Positions 13,624 to 13,922 of a DNA stretch of 13,922 nt are shown here, piece after piece. The first letter of the stretch is position 1, and each line of letters opens with the position of its first letter. Location: NCBI GenBank assembly GCA_022729775.1, contig DZBA01000019.1, forward strand, positions 5,255-19,176. Direction: 5' to 3'. Made by a program: the position numbers and the translations under genes. This stretch comes from Anaerolinea thermophila (lineage in GTDB: Bacteria > Chloroflexota > Anaerolineae > Anaerolineales > Villigracilaceae). The notes beneath the pieces were generated by a model. It was not told where the DNA came from. It worked only from the letters and a program-made list of their open reading frames with translations, and did not search any database.

Positions 13624-13922
13624 TCAAATTTCGCGCACAATAGCGCATCCATAAGCGGGAGATTCCAAAACTTCTGGAAGACGCCCCGCGAGCAAGGCTT
13701 CCACCGCTTCGTTGAGAAAAAATCGCGCGGGATTTCGATTCCGAAACGAGACGTCATCCACCGCGCCCGCGTAACGCAGGAATCCCTCGCGGTCAATCAC
13801 AAATACATGCGGAGTGGTCAACGCCCCAAATTCATTCGCCAGCGCGGATTCCGCGTCCACAACCACCAGCGGAAGATTCCTCTCCCGCGCGGACTTTTTC
13901 ACCGCCTCGATGTGTTCGTTGC
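13624..13922 (-). CDS. Peroxiredoxin/thioredoxin-like protein, N-terminus cut by window edge
   Basis: Only the C-terminal 99 codons are in the window. They include NEHIEAVKKSARERNLP, then LVVVDAESALANEFGALTTPHVFVIDREGFLRYAGAVDD, and end in GCAIVREI. The cis-Pro context TTPHVFVID and the following GFLRYAGAVDD are typical of the thioredoxin fold in redoxin (AhpC/TSA or TlpA-like) proteins. The CxxC or peroxidatic Cys would be in the missing N-terminal half, so reductase and peroxidase cannot be told apart. The C-terminal GC with one Cys is common in this group. The reading frame is open to the edge, so the start lies beyond 13922. It is followed by the cNMP/PH protein after 14 bp. Confidence 0.8.
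   Translation of the reverse strand, partial: NEHIEAVKKSARERNLPLVVVDAESALANEFGALTTPHVFVIDREGFLRYAGAVDDVSFRNRNPARFFLNEAVEALLAGRLPEVLESPAYGCAIVREI

Overview
The window reads as ordinary chromosomal DNA from a bacterium with moderate GC content and many GCGC-rich codons. The gene families would fit an Anaerolineae-type Chloroflexota, but that assignment rests on gene content and general impression only, with no rRNA or marker phylogeny behind it. Almost every gene is on the minus strand, so transcription runs from high to low coordinates. The one clear plus-strand gene is a small membrane protein at 4469-4756. I see no tRNA, rRNA, insertion sequence, phage gene or CRISPR array.

Region 13922-6478 (minus) is a compact run of seven genes: a redoxin cut by the window edge, a cyclic-nucleotide-binding membrane protein with two PH-like domains, peptide deformylase (def), recF, the clamp-loader delta' subunit (holB), a lipoprotein sulfatase, and an uncharacterised protein with a weak resemblance to DHH phosphoesterases. 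Gaps are mostly 7-33 bp, so much of it may be one transcript. Short degenerate repeats sit on both sides of recF. Region 6454-5808 is a single unit: a -10 box, a DUF3597-type protein and a perfect palindromic terminator.

Region 5775-4338 pairs a LysR-type regulator (minus) with a convergent small membrane protein (plus) that resembles a short YeeE/YedE half-transporter. The 11-mer TTACGTTTATT occurs at the predicted transcription start of the regulator and again upstream of the membrane-protein gene. This suggests the regulator controls both itself and the transporter-like gene.

Region 4261-2308 is the most interesting. A good promoter drives a 26-codon ORF, then come an intrinsic terminator and an 18-bp perfect hairpin, then three tightly coupled GNAT acetyltransferase genes. 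A fourth, two-domain GNAT gene follows at 2190-1222, giving five GNAT domains in about 2.8 kb. The short ORF may be a leader peptide controlling the acetyltransferase operon, or a free-standing small gene. A pair of adjacent hairpins with complementary tetraloops separates the third and fourth acetyltransferase genes. The window ends with a zinc-ribbon protein carrying a histone-H1-like Lys/Ala/Pro tail, coupled by TAATG overlap to a HAD hydrolase, and a bidirectional terminator at 25-60.
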